Origin: FEN-1250 sp038237245
GTDB lineage: Bacteria; Gemmatimonadota; Gemmatimonadetes; Gemmatimonadales; Gemmatimonadaceae
Assembly: GCA_038237245.1 (NCBI GenBank)
Contig: JBBRYY010000004.1
Span: 1-64,000 of the forward strand
Reading direction: 5' to 3'
Length of the DNA stretch: 64,000 nucleotides
Part shown: one piece after another, positions 32,509-42,330 of the stretch
Position numbering within the stretch: position 1 is the stretch's first letter
Layout of the letters: each line of letters opens with the position of its first letter
Translations under genes and position numbers: made by a program
The notes under the pieces: generated by a model
Told to the model about the DNA's origin: nothing
The model's input: the letters and a program-made list of their open reading frames with translations, nothing else
Databases searched by the model: none

Positions 32509-33777
32509 TCAAGTTATGGGTAAGTCACTAGAGTGACAAGCTTTGCCACGCACCCACGTCCTCTTGCATCGACGGTCAGCATACCAATACGGCAACTCAC
32601 GAATATCCTCGATGTCGAAGAGTGCGAGGTCGGCGGAGAAGCCGGGCGTGAGCTGGCCGGTCTCGCCGGCAAGTCCGAGTGCCGCTGCACCATTCACGGT
32701 CGCCGCGAGGAGCGCCTCTGCCACGCTCATATGGAGCTCGCTGACGGCGAGCGTGAGAATGAACGGAAGGTTCGGCGTCGGCGACGTTCCGGGATTGAAG
32801 TCGGTCGCGAGCGCGACGGCGGCGCCGGCATCGAGCAGCGCGCGTGCGGGCGGGCGAGTGCCCTTCCCCAGGAAGAGCATCGTGCCTGGAAGGAGTGTAG
32901 CGACAGTGCCGGATTTCGCGAGCGCCTGAATGCCCCCGGAGGAGATCGCCGCTAGGTGGTCGGCGGACGTCGCGTGCAACTCGGCCGCAAGCTCGGCGCC
33001 GCCGGAGGGGGAGAGCTCGTCGGCGTGGAGCTTGAGCTGGAGTCCGGAGCGTCTGGCGGCAAGCAAGAGGTCGCGCGTTTCGTCGATGGTGAAGACCCCG
33101 GGCTCGCAGAAGACGTCGGCGAACACGGCGAGACGTTCGGCGACGACGAGGGGGAGCATGTCCTGGCGCAGCATATTGACATAACTGGCGCGTGTCGCCG
33201 GCGTCGCACGCGCCTCGCGCGGAATCTCGTGCGCGCCGAGCCACGTTGGGACGATTCGCATCGGCGAGTCGGACGCGAGCTCCCTGATCACGCGCAGGAT
33301 CTTGAGCTCATCGTCGAGGGAAAGGCCGTAGCCGGATTTGACCTCGACCGTCGTCGTGCCGTACGACGCGAGGCGCGCGAGTCGCGGGCGCGCGAGCGCG
33401 AGGAGATCGGCCGCATCGCGCGTCCGCACGTCGCGCACGGAGGCGTGGATGCCCCCGCCCTGCTTCGCGATCTCCATGTAGTCCGCACCGGCGGCGCGAC
33501 GCTCCTGCTCCTCGTAGCGCGGCTTCCCGAAGATCGCATGCGTGTGCGAGTCGACGAGCCCCGGAGTGAGCACGCCGCCGCCGCAGTCGACGACCGTCGC
33601 GCTTGCGTATTCCCGCTCGAGTACGTCGCGGGAGCCGATGGCGGCGATCCGCTCGCCGACGACGGCCACGGCCGCGTCGACGAGGATGCCACAGTCGCGC
33701 ATATCGGTCCCCACGCGCGCGCGCGGCGCGCCGGCGCAGGTAACGACCTGCTTGGCATTGACGAAGAGAAGAGTCAT
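32509..33777 (-). CDS. hutI: Imidazolonepropionase (HutI)
   Basis: Third step of histidine degradation: hydrolyses imidazolone-5-propionate to N-formimino-L-glutamate. Amidohydrolase of 422 residues, with the metal-binding motif VDSHTHAIFGKPRYEE, GGGIHASV, VEVKSGYGL, HADELSP and ATDFNPGTSPT; each is a landmark of HutI. It is the last gene of the hut cluster. The radical SAM gene ends 22 bases upstream. HutG or HutF, the next step, is not in the window. Confidence 0.96.
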   Translation of the reverse strand: MTLLFVNAKQVVTCAGAPRARVGTDMRDCGILVDAAVAVVGERIAAIGSRDVLEREYASATVVDCGGGVLTPGLVDSHTHAIFGKPRYEEQERRAAGADYMEIAKQGGGIHASVRDVRTRDAADLLALARPRLARLASYGTTTVEVKSGYGLSLDDELKILRVIRELASDSPMRIVPTWLGAHEIPREARATPATRASYVNMLRQDMLPLVVAERLAVFADVFCEPGVFTIDETRDLLLAARRSGLQLKLHADELSPSGGAELAAELHATSADHLAAISSGGIQALAKSGTVATLLPGTMLFLGKGTRPPARALLDAGAAVALATDFNPGTSPTPNLPFILTLAVSELHMSVAEALLAATVNGAAALGLAGETGQLTPGFSADLALFDIEDIRELPYWYADRRCKRTWVRGKACHSSDLPIT

Positions 33778-33799
33778 GGGGCCGACGACCTCGAGCGAC

Positions 33800-34780
33800 T
33801 CACTGCGCCGTCGCCATCACGTCGCGAACGCGGGCGATCGTCAGCGGCGCCTGCGCCTCGCCGCGGCACGCGTAGTAGCACGCGTTGCAGTTGATCGGCG
33901 TATAGCGTTCGAAGTCGCGCCAGTGGAAGTCCGCCGGATAGTCCGGGCAGCGGCGCACCTGTCCCGCGGGATCGATGTGGATCGTGCGTACCCCCGAGTT
34001 GCACGAGTCGTTCATCTGGCCGCTGAAGAAGCGCGGCACCTGCCCGAGATAATAGTCCGAGCTGACGATGACCCCGCGCTTCTTTCTCTTGAATTCAAGC
34101 AATTCCCGCATGACCACCTCGAGATGCCGCTGCTCCTCGCGCCCGACGAGGTGCGAGGCATTCCCGTTCTTGGCGTCAGTGTACGTGCTGAACGATACGC
34201 CGACGCCCAGCTCCTCGGCGCACCGCACGATCGGCAGCAACTCGTCGAGATTCGAGCGCTTGATCACCGTGTTGAAGCGAATGCCGTCGATCCCGATCGC
34301 GCGCATCCGCGGCACGGTGTCGAGGATCTTCGCAGCGAGCCCGGGAATCCCGCGCGCGACATCATGCCGCTCGTCGAGAAAGTCGAGCGAGATGTTGAAC
34401 TGGTTGAGCCCCGCCCCCCAAAGCGAGCGCGCGCGTTCCACCGAAAGCATTCCGCCGTGCGTGATCATCGCGAGGTAGCGCACGCTGATCGCGTTCGCGA
34501 CGGCCGCGATGAGATCCTCGAGATCGCGGCGCATCAACGGCTCGCCTCCGGTGAAGGTGATCATCACCGGATTGAAGTAGCGCGCCGCCTCGGCGTAGCT
34601 GGCCGCATCGCTGCGCGTCGCGTCGGCGCCGTTCTTCCAGTAGTCGCAGAAGTCGCAGCGCGCATTGCAGCGCATCGTGACCTCGAAGTGCACGAGCACC
34701 GGGAAGCGCTTGAGATGCAGATACGCGTACTTCGCCGCGAAGAGCGGCACGTGCCACGGCTTGAAGCGCGCGCTCAGCAT
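33800..34780 (-). CDS. Radical SAM protein with C-terminal cysteine cluster
   Basis: Radical SAM enzyme of 326 residues with an unknown substrate. The [4Fe-4S] site is MRCNARCDFC with Cys38, Cys42 and Cys45; FTGGEPL (SAM glycine motif) follows, then NISLDFLDERHD. The last ~65 residues hold a second cysteine set (DSCNSG, RRCPDYP, INCNACYYACRG) that resembles a SPASM or similar auxiliary cluster domain. A hydrophobic N-terminus (VPLFAAKYAYLHLKRFP) may associate with the membrane. It lies between hutU and hutI on the same strand, 15 bases after hutU. The place is unusual for a radical SAM gene, and a link to histidine use is inference. Confidence 0.85.
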   Translation of the reverse strand: MLSARFKPWHVPLFAAKYAYLHLKRFPVLVHFEVTMRCNARCDFCDYWKNGADATRSDAASYAEAARYFNPVMITFTGGEPLMRRDLEDLIAAVANAISVRYLAMITHGGMLSVERARSLWGAGLNQFNISLDFLDERHDVARGIPGLAAKILDTVPRMRAIGIDGIRFNTVIKRSNLDELLPIVRCAEELGVGVSFSTYTDAKNGNASHLVGREEQRHLEVVMRELLEFKRKKRGVIVSSDYYLGQVPRFFSGQMNDSCNSGVRTIHIDPAGQVRRCPDYPADFHWRDFERYTPINCNACYYACRGEAQAPLTIARVRDVMATAQ

Positions 34781-34795
34781 GAACGGAGTGGAGCG

Positions 34796-36493
34796 TTAAT
34801 CGTGCGCACCCAGCATCGGGATCCTGATCCCTTTCTCGGCCGCGGTCGCGATCGCGATCTCGTAGCCCGCGTCCGCGTGGCGGGCGACGCCGATGCCGGG
34901 GTCGTTGGTGAGCACGCGCTCGAGGCGCACGCGCATCTCGGGCGTGCCGTCGGCGACGATCACCTGTCCGGCGTGCAGCGAATTTCCGATGCCCACGCCG
35001 CCGCCATGATGGAACGACACCCACGTCGAGCCGCTCGCGACGTTGAGCATCGCGTTGAGAATCGCCCAGTCGGCGATCGCATCGCTGCCATCCTTCATCG
35101 CTTCCGTCTCGCGGAAGGGCGACGCCACCGATCCGGTGTCGAGATGATCGCGGCCGATGACTATGGGCGCGGAGAGCTCACCGCTGGCCACGAGGTCGTT
35201 GAGCGCGACGCCGAACTTCGCGCGGTCGCCCTGGCCGAGCCAGCAGATGCGTGCGGGGAGCCCCTGAAAGTGCACTTTCTCCTGGGCGAGCCTGATCCAC
35301 CGCGCGAGCTGCTCGTCGTGCGGGAAGAGCTCGAGGATCAGCTGGTCCGTGCGATGGAGATCCTTCGGATCGCCGGAGAGTGCGACCCAGCGGAACGGTC
35401 CCTTCCCTTCGCAGAAGAGCGGGCGCACGTACGCCGGAACGAATCCCGGAAAGTCGAACGCGTGTGTGAGCCCCGCATCGTGCGCGACCGTGCGGATGTT
35501 GTTGCCGTAGTCGAAGGTGATCGCGCCGCGCTCACGCATGGTGAGCATCGCCTGCACGTGCCGCACGAGGCTGGCCGTCGCGCGCGCGACGTAGAGCTTC
35601 GGATCCGCGACGCGAAGCGCCGCCGCTTCGTCGAGCGTCAGCTGCGGCACGTAGCCGTTGAGCATGTCGTGCGCGCTCGTCTGATCGGTGAGCACGTCGG
35701 GAGTGACACCGCGCTTCACGAGCTCGGGGAGCACGTCCGCCGCGTTGCCGACGAGGCCGACGGAGAGCGGCTCGCGCGCACGTTGCGCGGCCGCGATCCA
35801 CGCGAGCGCCTCGTCGAGACTGCGCGTCAGGCGATCGCAGTAGCCACTCGCGACGCGCTTCGCGATGCGCGACTCGTCGACGTCCACGCCGAGGAAGGCC
35901 GCGCCCTGCATCGTGGCGGCGAGCGGCTGCGCTCCGCCCATGCCGCCGAGGCCGGCGCTCACGACGAAGCGCCCCGCGAGCGTGCCGTCGAAGTGCTGCC
36001 GGGCGACGGCGCCGAACGTCTCGAACGTTCCCTGGAGAATTCCCTGCGAGCCGATGTAGATCCAGGAGCCCGCCGTCATCTGCCCGTACATCATGAGCCC
36101 TTTGCGCTCGAGCTCGCGAAAGACATCCCACGTCGCCCAGCGGCCCACGAGATTGCTGTTCGCAATGAGCACGCGCGGCGCTGACGTGTGCGTGCGAAAG
36201 ACGGCGACCGGTTTGCCGCTTTGCACGAGGAGCGTCTCGTCGTTCTCGAGCGCGCGGAGCGATTTTACGATCGCGTCGAACGACTCCCAGTTGCGCGCGG
36301 CCTTGCCCGTTCCGCCATACACCACGAGATCATCGGGACGCTCGGCCACCTCGGGGTCGAGGTTGTTCATGAGCATGCGGAGCGCGGCCTCCTGCTGCCA
36401 TCCCTTGCAGGAGCGCGTGCTGCCGCGCGGCGCGCGCACCGGGCGCGGGCCAGCCGGCGCGGCGGCGATCGTGTCGGTCACGGTGGCGGTCAT
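34796..36493 (-). CDS. hutU: Urocanate hydratase (HutU)
   Basis: Second step of histidine degradation: converts urocanate to imidazolone propionate with a tightly bound NAD. The 565-residue product has GGTGKAARNWESF, QMTAGSWIYIGSQGILQGT, GLGGMGGAQPLA (NAD-binding), LTDQTSAHD and the C-terminal FHHGGGVGIGNSLHAG. Length and motifs are standard. The ATG overlaps the hutH stop (ATGA), so the pair is translationally coupled. Confidence 0.97.
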   Translation of the reverse strand: MTATVTDTIAAAPAGPRPVRAPRGSTRSCKGWQQEAALRMLMNNLDPEVAERPDDLVVYGGTGKAARNWESFDAIVKSLRALENDETLLVQSGKPVAVFRTHTSAPRVLIANSNLVGRWATWDVFRELERKGLMMYGQMTAGSWIYIGSQGILQGTFETFGAVARQHFDGTLAGRFVVSAGLGGMGGAQPLAATMQGAAFLGVDVDESRIAKRVASGYCDRLTRSLDEALAWIAAAQRAREPLSVGLVGNAADVLPELVKRGVTPDVLTDQTSAHDMLNGYVPQLTLDEAAALRVADPKLYVARATASLVRHVQAMLTMRERGAITFDYGNNIRTVAHDAGLTHAFDFPGFVPAYVRPLFCEGKGPFRWVALSGDPKDLHRTDQLILELFPHDEQLARWIRLAQEKVHFQGLPARICWLGQGDRAKFGVALNDLVASGELSAPIVIGRDHLDTGSVASPFRETEAMKDGSDAIADWAILNAMLNVASGSTWVSFHHGGGVGIGNSLHAGQVIVADGTPEMRVRLERVLTNDPGIGVARHADAGYEIAIATAAEKGIRIPMLGAHD

Positions 36494-38043
36494 GCGAACA
36501 TCGAGGTTGAGGATATCGGCTCGCCATCGATCTGCGTCACATCGTCAAAGGTGCCGATGGCGATCGCGTTGCGAATCGCGGCGATGTCGTCGCTGAGCAC
36601 GCGATCGCGCTCCAGACGCGGGACGAGCTCGCGCACGTGCGCGTGCAGGCGCGCGACGCGGCGCGCGGGCTGGAGCGGTGCGCGGAAGTCGATCGCCTGC
36701 GCACCGCACATCAGCTCGATGGCGAGGATGTGCGCGACGTTGTTGACGATGCGACGCAGCTTCCATGCGGCGCCCATCGCCATCGGCACGACATCTTCCT
36801 TGTTGCCGTCGGTGGGAATCGTGTCGACGCTCGCGGGATGCGAGAGAACCTTGCACTCACTCGTGAGCGACGCGGCCGTCACCTGCGCCATCATGAATCC
36901 GGAGTTGACGCCGGCCTCGGGGCTGAGGAAGGGAGGAAGCCCCTGGTTGAAATCCGGATGCACGAGGCGGTCGGTGCGGCGTTCGGAGATCGTCGCGAGA
37001 TTCGTCATCGCGATCGCGAGCACGTCGAGGGCCATGGCGACGGCCTGTCCGTGGAAGTTTCCGCCACTCATCAGCGTGCCGTCGTCGAACACCAGCGGAT
37101 TGTCCGTTGCCGCGTTGAGCTCGCGCGAGATGAGCCCTTCGGCGAAGTGCATCGCGTCGAGCACGGGGCCGTGCACCTGCGGCATGCAGCGCAGCGCGTA
37201 GGCGTCCTGCACGCGCGGATCACCGGAGCGATGCGACTCGCGGATCTCGCTGTCGGCGAGGAGCGCGCGCAGAAGCGCGGCGGAGCGCTGCTGGCCAACC
37301 TGACCGCGCGCGAGCTGGATGCGCTCATCGAATGCGTCGGGGGTGCCCATGAGCCCCTCGAGTGACATCGCGCCCGCCGCGTGCGCGACGCGCCAAAGCC
37401 GCTGGATGTCCATCAGTGCGACCGCGGCGACCGCGGTGTGCGCCTGCGTGCCGTTGATCAGGGTGATCCCTTCCTTCGGCTGCAGCACGACCGGCGCGAG
37501 CGCCGCGCTCTCGAGCATCGCGAGCGCGGGGCCCGCGTTCGCTCCGTGATGCAGCACGCCCTCGCCGATGAGGGTGAGCGCGAGATGCGCGAGCGGCGCG
37601 AGGTCCCCACTCGCACCGACGCTCCCCTGCTCCGGGATCTCGGGGTAGAGTCCCGCGTTCAGCATCGCGGCCAGCAGATCGATCAGCTCCGCGCGTGCGC
37701 CGGAGCATCCCTTGGCGATGACGTTCGCGCGCAGCAGCATCATTGCGCGCACCTCGCGCTCCGGAAGCAGCGCACCGACCCCCGCCGCATGGCTCCGTAC
37801 GAGATTCACCTGGAGCTCGTTCAGCCGGTCGAGCGGAATCGACATCTCGGACAGCTTCCCGAACCCAGTCGTCACGCCGTAGACGACGTCGCCGCGACGC
37901 ACGATCTCGTCAACGAAATGGCGCCGCTGCGCGACCGTAGTCCGCGCAGACGACGCCAGTTCGACCTCTCCATCGCCGCCCGCGACGAGCCACACGTCAC
38001 GCAACGTCAGCGAATGTCCGTCCAGTTGGATGCGCTGCTTCAT
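36490..38043 (-). CDS. hutH: Histidine ammonia-lyase (HutH)
   Basis: First step of histidine degradation: deaminates L-histidine to urocanate. The 517-residue product has VYGVTTGFGKL, the Ala-Ser-Gly MIO-forming triplet in GASGDLAPLAHLAL, INGTQAHTA, DNPLVFDDG and QDAYALRC-type helices seen as VQDAYALRCMPQVHG. All are diagnostic. It starts 9 bases after the stop of the lipoprotein gene at 38053, so the hut genes may be transcribed from the lipoprotein promoter. No separate hut regulator is seen nearby. Confidence 0.97.
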   Translation of the reverse strand: MKQRIQLDGHSLTLRDVWLVAGGDGEVELASSARTTVAQRRHFVDEIVRRGDVVYGVTTGFGKLSEMSIPLDRLNELQVNLVRSHAAGVGALLPEREVRAMMLLRANVIAKGCSGARAELIDLLAAMLNAGLYPEIPEQGSVGASGDLAPLAHLALTLIGEGVLHHGANAGPALAMLESAALAPVVLQPKEGITLINGTQAHTAVAAVALMDIQRLWRVAHAAGAMSLEGLMGTPDAFDERIQLARGQVGQQRSAALLRALLADSEIRESHRSGDPRVQDAYALRCMPQVHGPVLDAMHFAEGLISRELNAATDNPLVFDDGTLMSGGNFHGQAVAMALDVLAIAMTNLATISERRTDRLVHPDFNQGLPPFLSPEAGVNSGFMMAQVTAASLTSECKVLSHPASVDTIPTDGNKEDVVPMAMGAAWKLRRIVNNVAHILAIELMCGAQAIDFRAPLQPARRVARLHAHVRELVPRLERDRVLSDDIAAIRNAIAIGTFDDVTQIDGEPISSTSMFA

Positions 38044-38052
38044 CCACCAAAG

Positions 38053-38895
38053 CTACGGGCGTGGACCAGCTCCGGCTACCACGCGGCGCAGCTCGGGATT
38101 GCCGTAATCCGTCTGATACGCCCAGTCGATGATGATGTAGTTGCTCCCCACCGACGTGACGCGCACGGCGCCGTAGTGCAGCCCATCGCTGAGGTTCGTC
38201 TCGTACACGTATGCGTATCCGGTCACCGCTTCGATCGAGCCCGTGAAGTATCCGCTCAGCGGCGCGACGTCGATCGACGTCAGATCATTGACCGGATCCT
38301 GGCTATAGAGCACGACGCTCGTTCCGCTGCGCACCGTCGTCATCCAGATCGAGCCGTCGTTGAGACGGTTCACGACGAAGTCGAGATCGCTGCGATCGCC
38401 GGGAAGCACCTGGCCGAGCGCGCCGCTGCCGAAGTCGAAGCGAAAGCCGCTCGTCGAGAGATGTGCTTGCGACGCGTCGATGCGGATGTTGCGCGCGTCG
38501 TAGCGCGGGGTGTCGTAACGCGAGGACGAGACGTTGGACTCGATGCCATCGAGACTGACCGCCGTCACCGAGAAGCAGAGCGAGACGCCGTTCGTGAGCC
38601 CCGACACCAGAAAGTCTTCCGACACGGACGTTCCCTCGAGCGCCCACTTGTTGTTGTCGCAGACGCCGGTATCGAGATTGTACGACGTCGAATAGACATT
38701 GTAGTGCTCGAAGTCGCCGGGGTCCGCGAGCCGGGAGTTGGGATCCCACGACAGCTGGATCGCGGTGCTGAGCGACACCGAAACCAGATTGGTCGGCGTG
38801 TCGAGCTTGACTCCGCCTCGTGGACCGGTGCCATTGTTGCCGGAACAGGCGGCGAGTGCCATGAGCGCTGCGGGAATCGCGATCGTACGACGCAT
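38053..38895 (-). CDS. Lipoprotein with fibronectin type III-like region
   Basis: Predicted 280-residue lipoprotein: MRRTIAIPAALMALAAC with lipobox LAAC and Cys17. After a Gly/Asn linker comes a segment with a fibronectin type III pattern (NLVSVSLSTAIQLSWDPN, HYNVYSTSY, GVSLCFSVTAVSLDG), followed by an unassigned beta-rich domain. The ATG at 38893-38895 was chosen because it gives a proper signal peptide and is preceded by a GGAG-like site. Lies 9 bases upstream of hutH. The function is unknown. Confidence 0.65.
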   Translation of the reverse strand: MRRTIAIPAALMALAACSGNNGTGPRGGVKLDTPTNLVSVSLSTAIQLSWDPNSRLADPGDFEHYNVYSTSYNLDTGVCDNNKWALEGTSVSEDFLVSGLTNGVSLCFSVTAVSLDGIESNVSSSRYDTPRYDARNIRIDASQAHLSTSGFRFDFGSGALGQVLPGDRSDLDFVVNRLNDGSIWMTTVRSGTSVVLYSQDPVNDLTSIDVAPLSGYFTGSIEAVTGYAYVYETNLSDGLHYGAVRVTSVGSNYIIIDWAYQTDYGNPELRRVVAGAGPRP

Positions 38896-39060
38896 CTGAA
38901 GCTCCGAAGGAGTGATGCGATCTTTGAATGCACGCGACACGCCAACATCGCGTGCACGACTAACATTCTACACAGCAAGCAGATACAAGAGCTCACAAAC
39001 GACAAATGTCCCCTGTGGAGGACACTTTTGTGACCGCACAAAGCAACATCGATCCGTCCG
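38896..39060. other. Intergenic region between lptD-like gene and lipoprotein gene
   Basis: About 165 bases of noticeably lower GC. A perfect 8-base stem (GCACGCGA at 38930-38937 with TCGCGTGC at 38948-38955) lies in the probable leader. A TAGAAT at 38965-38970 (minus strand) could be a -10, but no good -35 is seen. TGTCC/GGACA near 39007-39024 forms a weak hairpin downstream of the lptD-like gene. Confidence 0.4.
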
Positions 39061-42000
39061 CTATGGCGTTGGGGTAATGGTGATGCTGATGAGCGACAGC
39101 CCGGCGCGTCCGGTCGAGTCTTTGGCCGTCAGCGTGATCACGTGCGGGCCAGGGGCGAGCGTCGCGATCGCGACGGTGGCGCCAGTGCCGATCTGCCCCG
39201 ACGTATTGTCCCTCCAGACGAGCGATGCGCCAGCGAGCGGACCGTCCTCCGCATCGGTGGCGTCGCCGGTGAAGGTGACGCTCGCGCCCTGCGCAAAGGT
39301 CGCGTTGTTCGCCGGTGCCGTGATGTGCACCACCGGCGCACTATTCGACACGACGGACGGCGCCACCAGAACGGTCGCCGGGCGATAAGTCCGCTTGTCG
39401 AAGTTGAACTTCAGGTTCGGCTCGGCGATCAGCGAGATGAAGAAGTTGAAGGAGAAATTCCCGTTCGGCGCCTGCGTGAAGGCGAAGATCGCGCGCCAGT
39501 CGTGCATGTCGCGCTGCAGGCTCACGACGTGATCCGAGAACTGGTGGAGCGCGAAGTCGTAGCCCGTGGTCCACTGCATCGACCAGCGCGGGGTAATGTG
39601 GAAGGAGAGATTGCCGCGCAGCGTGCTCTGTCTGGGGCTGACGTAGATCGTCGAGCCGCCCACGAGTGAGCTCGCCGTATCCGTCTGCGCCGGGGGATTC
39701 TGAAGACACGCTGGCTGATCGATCGGCGGGAAGTTTGCGCAGATCGCACGCGGGTCCGTCACCCTCACGTTCGTGCCGGTCACCGGCCGCGATTGCGACT
39801 CCGTGAAGCTCACGGAGAGATTCCAGCCGGCGTTGCCGTTGATCGCGAATGGATAGCGCGACCCAACGGAGCCCGCGGTCGCCGGCAGTGCGTTGATCCC
39901 CTGCCCGTCGCTGCTGTTCATGCCGTTGCCGGCGAGATTGGCGCCGACGGGTGCGGTGTCGGGCCGGGCGCTGCCGAAGATGCGACGCAGCGTCTTGAAT
40001 GGATTGCTGTTCTTTCCGATCGTGAACGTCGCCGTCATCCCCGTGCGGAACGGCTTGAACTGCGCCGTGTCGCTCAGCGGATCACCCCGAAAGAGCGAAT
40101 AGTTCGACGAGAAGTCGAAGCCCGGCAGCAGATCCGACTGCAGGTTGTAGTTGAAGGAATTGCTCGTCACGCCGAAACGATGCGTCCGCGCCGCAACGAC
40201 GAAGTCGTAGTCGATCGGCGATGCGTTGATCGTCAGCAGCTTGATCTTGTCACCCGATTCCGGAGTGGTGTCCGAGTTCGAATGGAGTTTCGCCTCGAGC
40301 GTCTGATTGAACTGGAATTGCATCGTCTCGGAGCGGAGACCGCCGAGGTAGCCGGCGCGCGTGCGGCCGGTGGCCAGGAGGAACGCATCGCTCACATCCG
40401 ATGACGGCGCGTACGAGAACGAGAGTCTCGGCTGAATCGACTGTCGCAGCCGGGAAAACGGCCCGAAGCCGGGGAAGAATGCGAAGAAGGTCGGCGACGC
40501 CGAGATGCCGGTTTGGACGCGCTTGGACTGGCTCACCCATGCGCCGTTCGACAACGTCGTCTTGACGAGGTACGCGTTGCTGCCATCCGCGTTCTGGAAC
40601 GAGACGAAGGGCGCAACGTTCCACGTCCCCTGCAGCACACCCGGAAGTGAGAACTGCGTGTCCCAGTCGAGCTGCTGCTTGCGAATGTTCGCGTAGCTGC
40701 GCGACCCGGTCTGCACGCCGGTGTTGAAGTCGAACTGCGTGACGATAGTCGGGAGATCGTTGAGCTGGTCGCTGTAGCGGAAGCTGTTGCTCAACTGAAA
40801 GCGGCCGATGCGTAGCGGCGTGTTGAAGTTCACCGTGGTGTTGCGCGTGTTCGCCTTGATCGCCGTGCTGTCGAGGACGCCGGATGAATCCCGGTATCGA
40901 TAGCTGGTCTGCCCTTCGAGATTGAATGCCTGGTTGTTGTCGACGGCGAGCGTCGGCGTCCAGGCGAGCCACGACGAGAGGTTGATCGGCTGCGTCGTGA
41001 CCGAGAAGTTCGGGAAATCCTGATTGACGAGATCGCGTCCGGAATACTGCGAGCGCGAGCCACCGGCCGTCACGTTGAAGGGTCCGAGCTTCTGCGTGAG
41101 CGCGAGCTGCGAGGAGATTGCGGCGAGCGCCTGGGCGACCGTGAGCGCATCCGTCTGATAGACACGCGTGTTGCTCGTGTAATTGAGATTCATGTTCAGG
41201 CTGCTCGTCAGGGAGAACTGCTGCGAGTGTGCCCAGTTGAATCCGAGCGTGCGATCGCCGTTGCTATACGTCCAGTAGCTCGCGCGGATGCCGCCGCTCA
41301 CGAAGCGGTCGAGCCAGCGGTAGCGGTACTCGCCATTGAACTTGTTGTAGCCGACGTCTCCTTGCTGGTTGCTCGTGCCGCTGCGCCAGTCGTAGGACAC
41401 CAGCGCGTCCATGTAGTCGTTGATGTTGAAGTAGTAGCCCAGGTTGTCGACCGAGCGAACGTAGTCCGGCGACGTGCGGACGATGTCGGTGACGCTGAAG
41501 CGTGGCGGGATGATCCCGCTGCGCCGCCCGGAGCGCATGTCCTGGAAGATGAACGGCAGCCAGAGCACCGGGATGTCGCCCACATAGAGCACGGCGGGGC
41601 GCGCGACGAGCAGCGTCTTGCTGATGATCTTCACTTCCGATGACTGGAAGTGATAGTGCGGCTCCGGAAGATCGCAGCTCGTGATCGATGCATCCTCGGC
41701 GTACGAGATGCTGTGCCCCTTCCCCGTGGTGTCGCCTTTCACCGCGGCGGCGTGACCGTAGATGTACCAGGTCTGCCCGTTCTGCGCCGACGAGGTGCTG
41801 AGTTGGCTGACGAGGCCGAAGTGGCGGCGCAGGTCGTACTCGAGACGGCCGATGGCGAGGAGATCGGCGGTGCCCTGCGACGGATCGCGCAGATAGATCG
41901 TGTCCGTTTTGGGCGCGGTCGCGCGCATGAGGTGGAGGGAGTCGTTGTAGAGGATCGTATCCGCGACGAGCGTCGTCTGCACGCGCTCGACGACCGCCTT

Positions 42001-42330
42001 GCCGGAGAGCTTGAGCTCGTGGCGACCGGCGTTGAGCTGAGCGTCCTTGCTTTGGTAGCGCGTGATCGTGTAGCCGGTGCGCTGGAGCAGCTGCGCCATC
42101 GTGGAATCGGGATCCGGCCAGACGACGAGGATGCGCGGTGCGTGCAGGCTGTCGGCGCGTGCGGAGTCGGCGGGGTTGCGCCCAGGCTGCATGCGACGGC
42201 CGTGCGTGCCGTTGGTATCGCCGGGAAACTGGCCGCCCGTGGGATACTGCGTGGGCAGCTGGATCGGCTGTTGGGCGAACGCCGGCGTTGCGGCCAGTGC
42301 CAGCGCGCACAGGATCCACCGGGCGGTCAC
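39061..42330 (-). CDS. LptD-like outer-membrane LPS-assembly protein with Ig/PKD-like C-terminus
   Basis: Outer-membrane protein of 1089 residues with a signal peptide (ILCALALAATPAFAQ). An N-terminal OstA/LptA-like part (LKLSGKAVVERVQTTLVADTI, YNDSLHLMRA) is followed by the LptD barrel signature region (VEIPVLWLPF-type: VGDIPVLWLPFIFQDMRSG) and a long beta-barrel. After the last barrel strand (LKFNFDKRT) about 100 residues form an Ig/PKD-like domain (APVVHITAPANNATF, FTGDATDAEDGPLAG, HVITLTAKDSTGRAG), which is unusual at a barrel C-terminus. GTG start overlaps the tatC stop. It probably inserts LPS-like lipid, or another envelope molecule. Confidence 0.8.
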   Translation of the reverse strand: MTARWILCALALAATPAFAQQPIQLPTQYPTGGQFPGDTNGTHGRRMQPGRNPADSARADSLHAPRILVVWPDPDSTMAQLLQRTGYTITRYQSKDAQLNAGRHELKLSGKAVVERVQTTLVADTILYNDSLHLMRATAPKTDTIYLRDPSQGTADLLAIGRLEYDLRRHFGLVSQLSTSSAQNGQTWYIYGHAAAVKGDTTGKGHSISYAEDASITSCDLPEPHYHFQSSEVKIISKTLLVARPAVLYVGDIPVLWLPFIFQDMRSGRRSGIIPPRFSVTDIVRTSPDYVRSVDNLGYYFNINDYMDALVSYDWRSGTSNQQGDVGYNKFNGEYRYRWLDRFVSGGIRASYWTYSNGDRTLGFNWAHSQQFSLTSSLNMNLNYTSNTRVYQTDALTVAQALAAISSQLALTQKLGPFNVTAGGSRSQYSGRDLVNQDFPNFSVTTQPINLSSWLAWTPTLAVDNNQAFNLEGQTSYRYRDSSGVLDSTAIKANTRNTTVNFNTPLRIGRFQLSNSFRYSDQLNDLPTIVTQFDFNTGVQTGSRSYANIRKQQLDWDTQFSLPGVLQGTWNVAPFVSFQNADGSNAYLVKTTLSNGAWVSQSKRVQTGISASPTFFAFFPGFGPFSRLRQSIQPRLSFSYAPSSDVSDAFLLATGRTRAGYLGGLRSETMQFQFNQTLEAKLHSNSDTTPESGDKIKLLTINASPIDYDFVVAARTHRFGVTSNSFNYNLQSDLLPGFDFSSNYSLFRGDPLSDTAQFKPFRTGMTATFTIGKNSNPFKTLRRIFGSARPDTAPVGANLAGNGMNSSDGQGINALPATAGSVGSRYPFAINGNAGWNLSVSFTESQSRPVTGTNVRVTDPRAICANFPPIDQPACLQNPPAQTDTASSLVGGSTIYVSPRQSTLRGNLSFHITPRWSMQWTTGYDFALHQFSDHVVSLQRDMHDWRAIFAFTQAPNGNFSFNFFISLIAEPNLKFNFDKRTYRPATVLVAPSVVSNSAPVVHITAPANNATFAQGASVTFTGDATDAEDGPLAGASLVWRDNTSGQIGTGATVAIATLAPGPHVITLTAKDSTGRAGLSLISITITPTP

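Noticed and set aside
33542..36184. Plus-strand 880-codon open frame antisense to the radical SAM and hutU genes
   Set aside because: Both real genes on the minus strand are strongly conserved; the frame has no recognisable motif.
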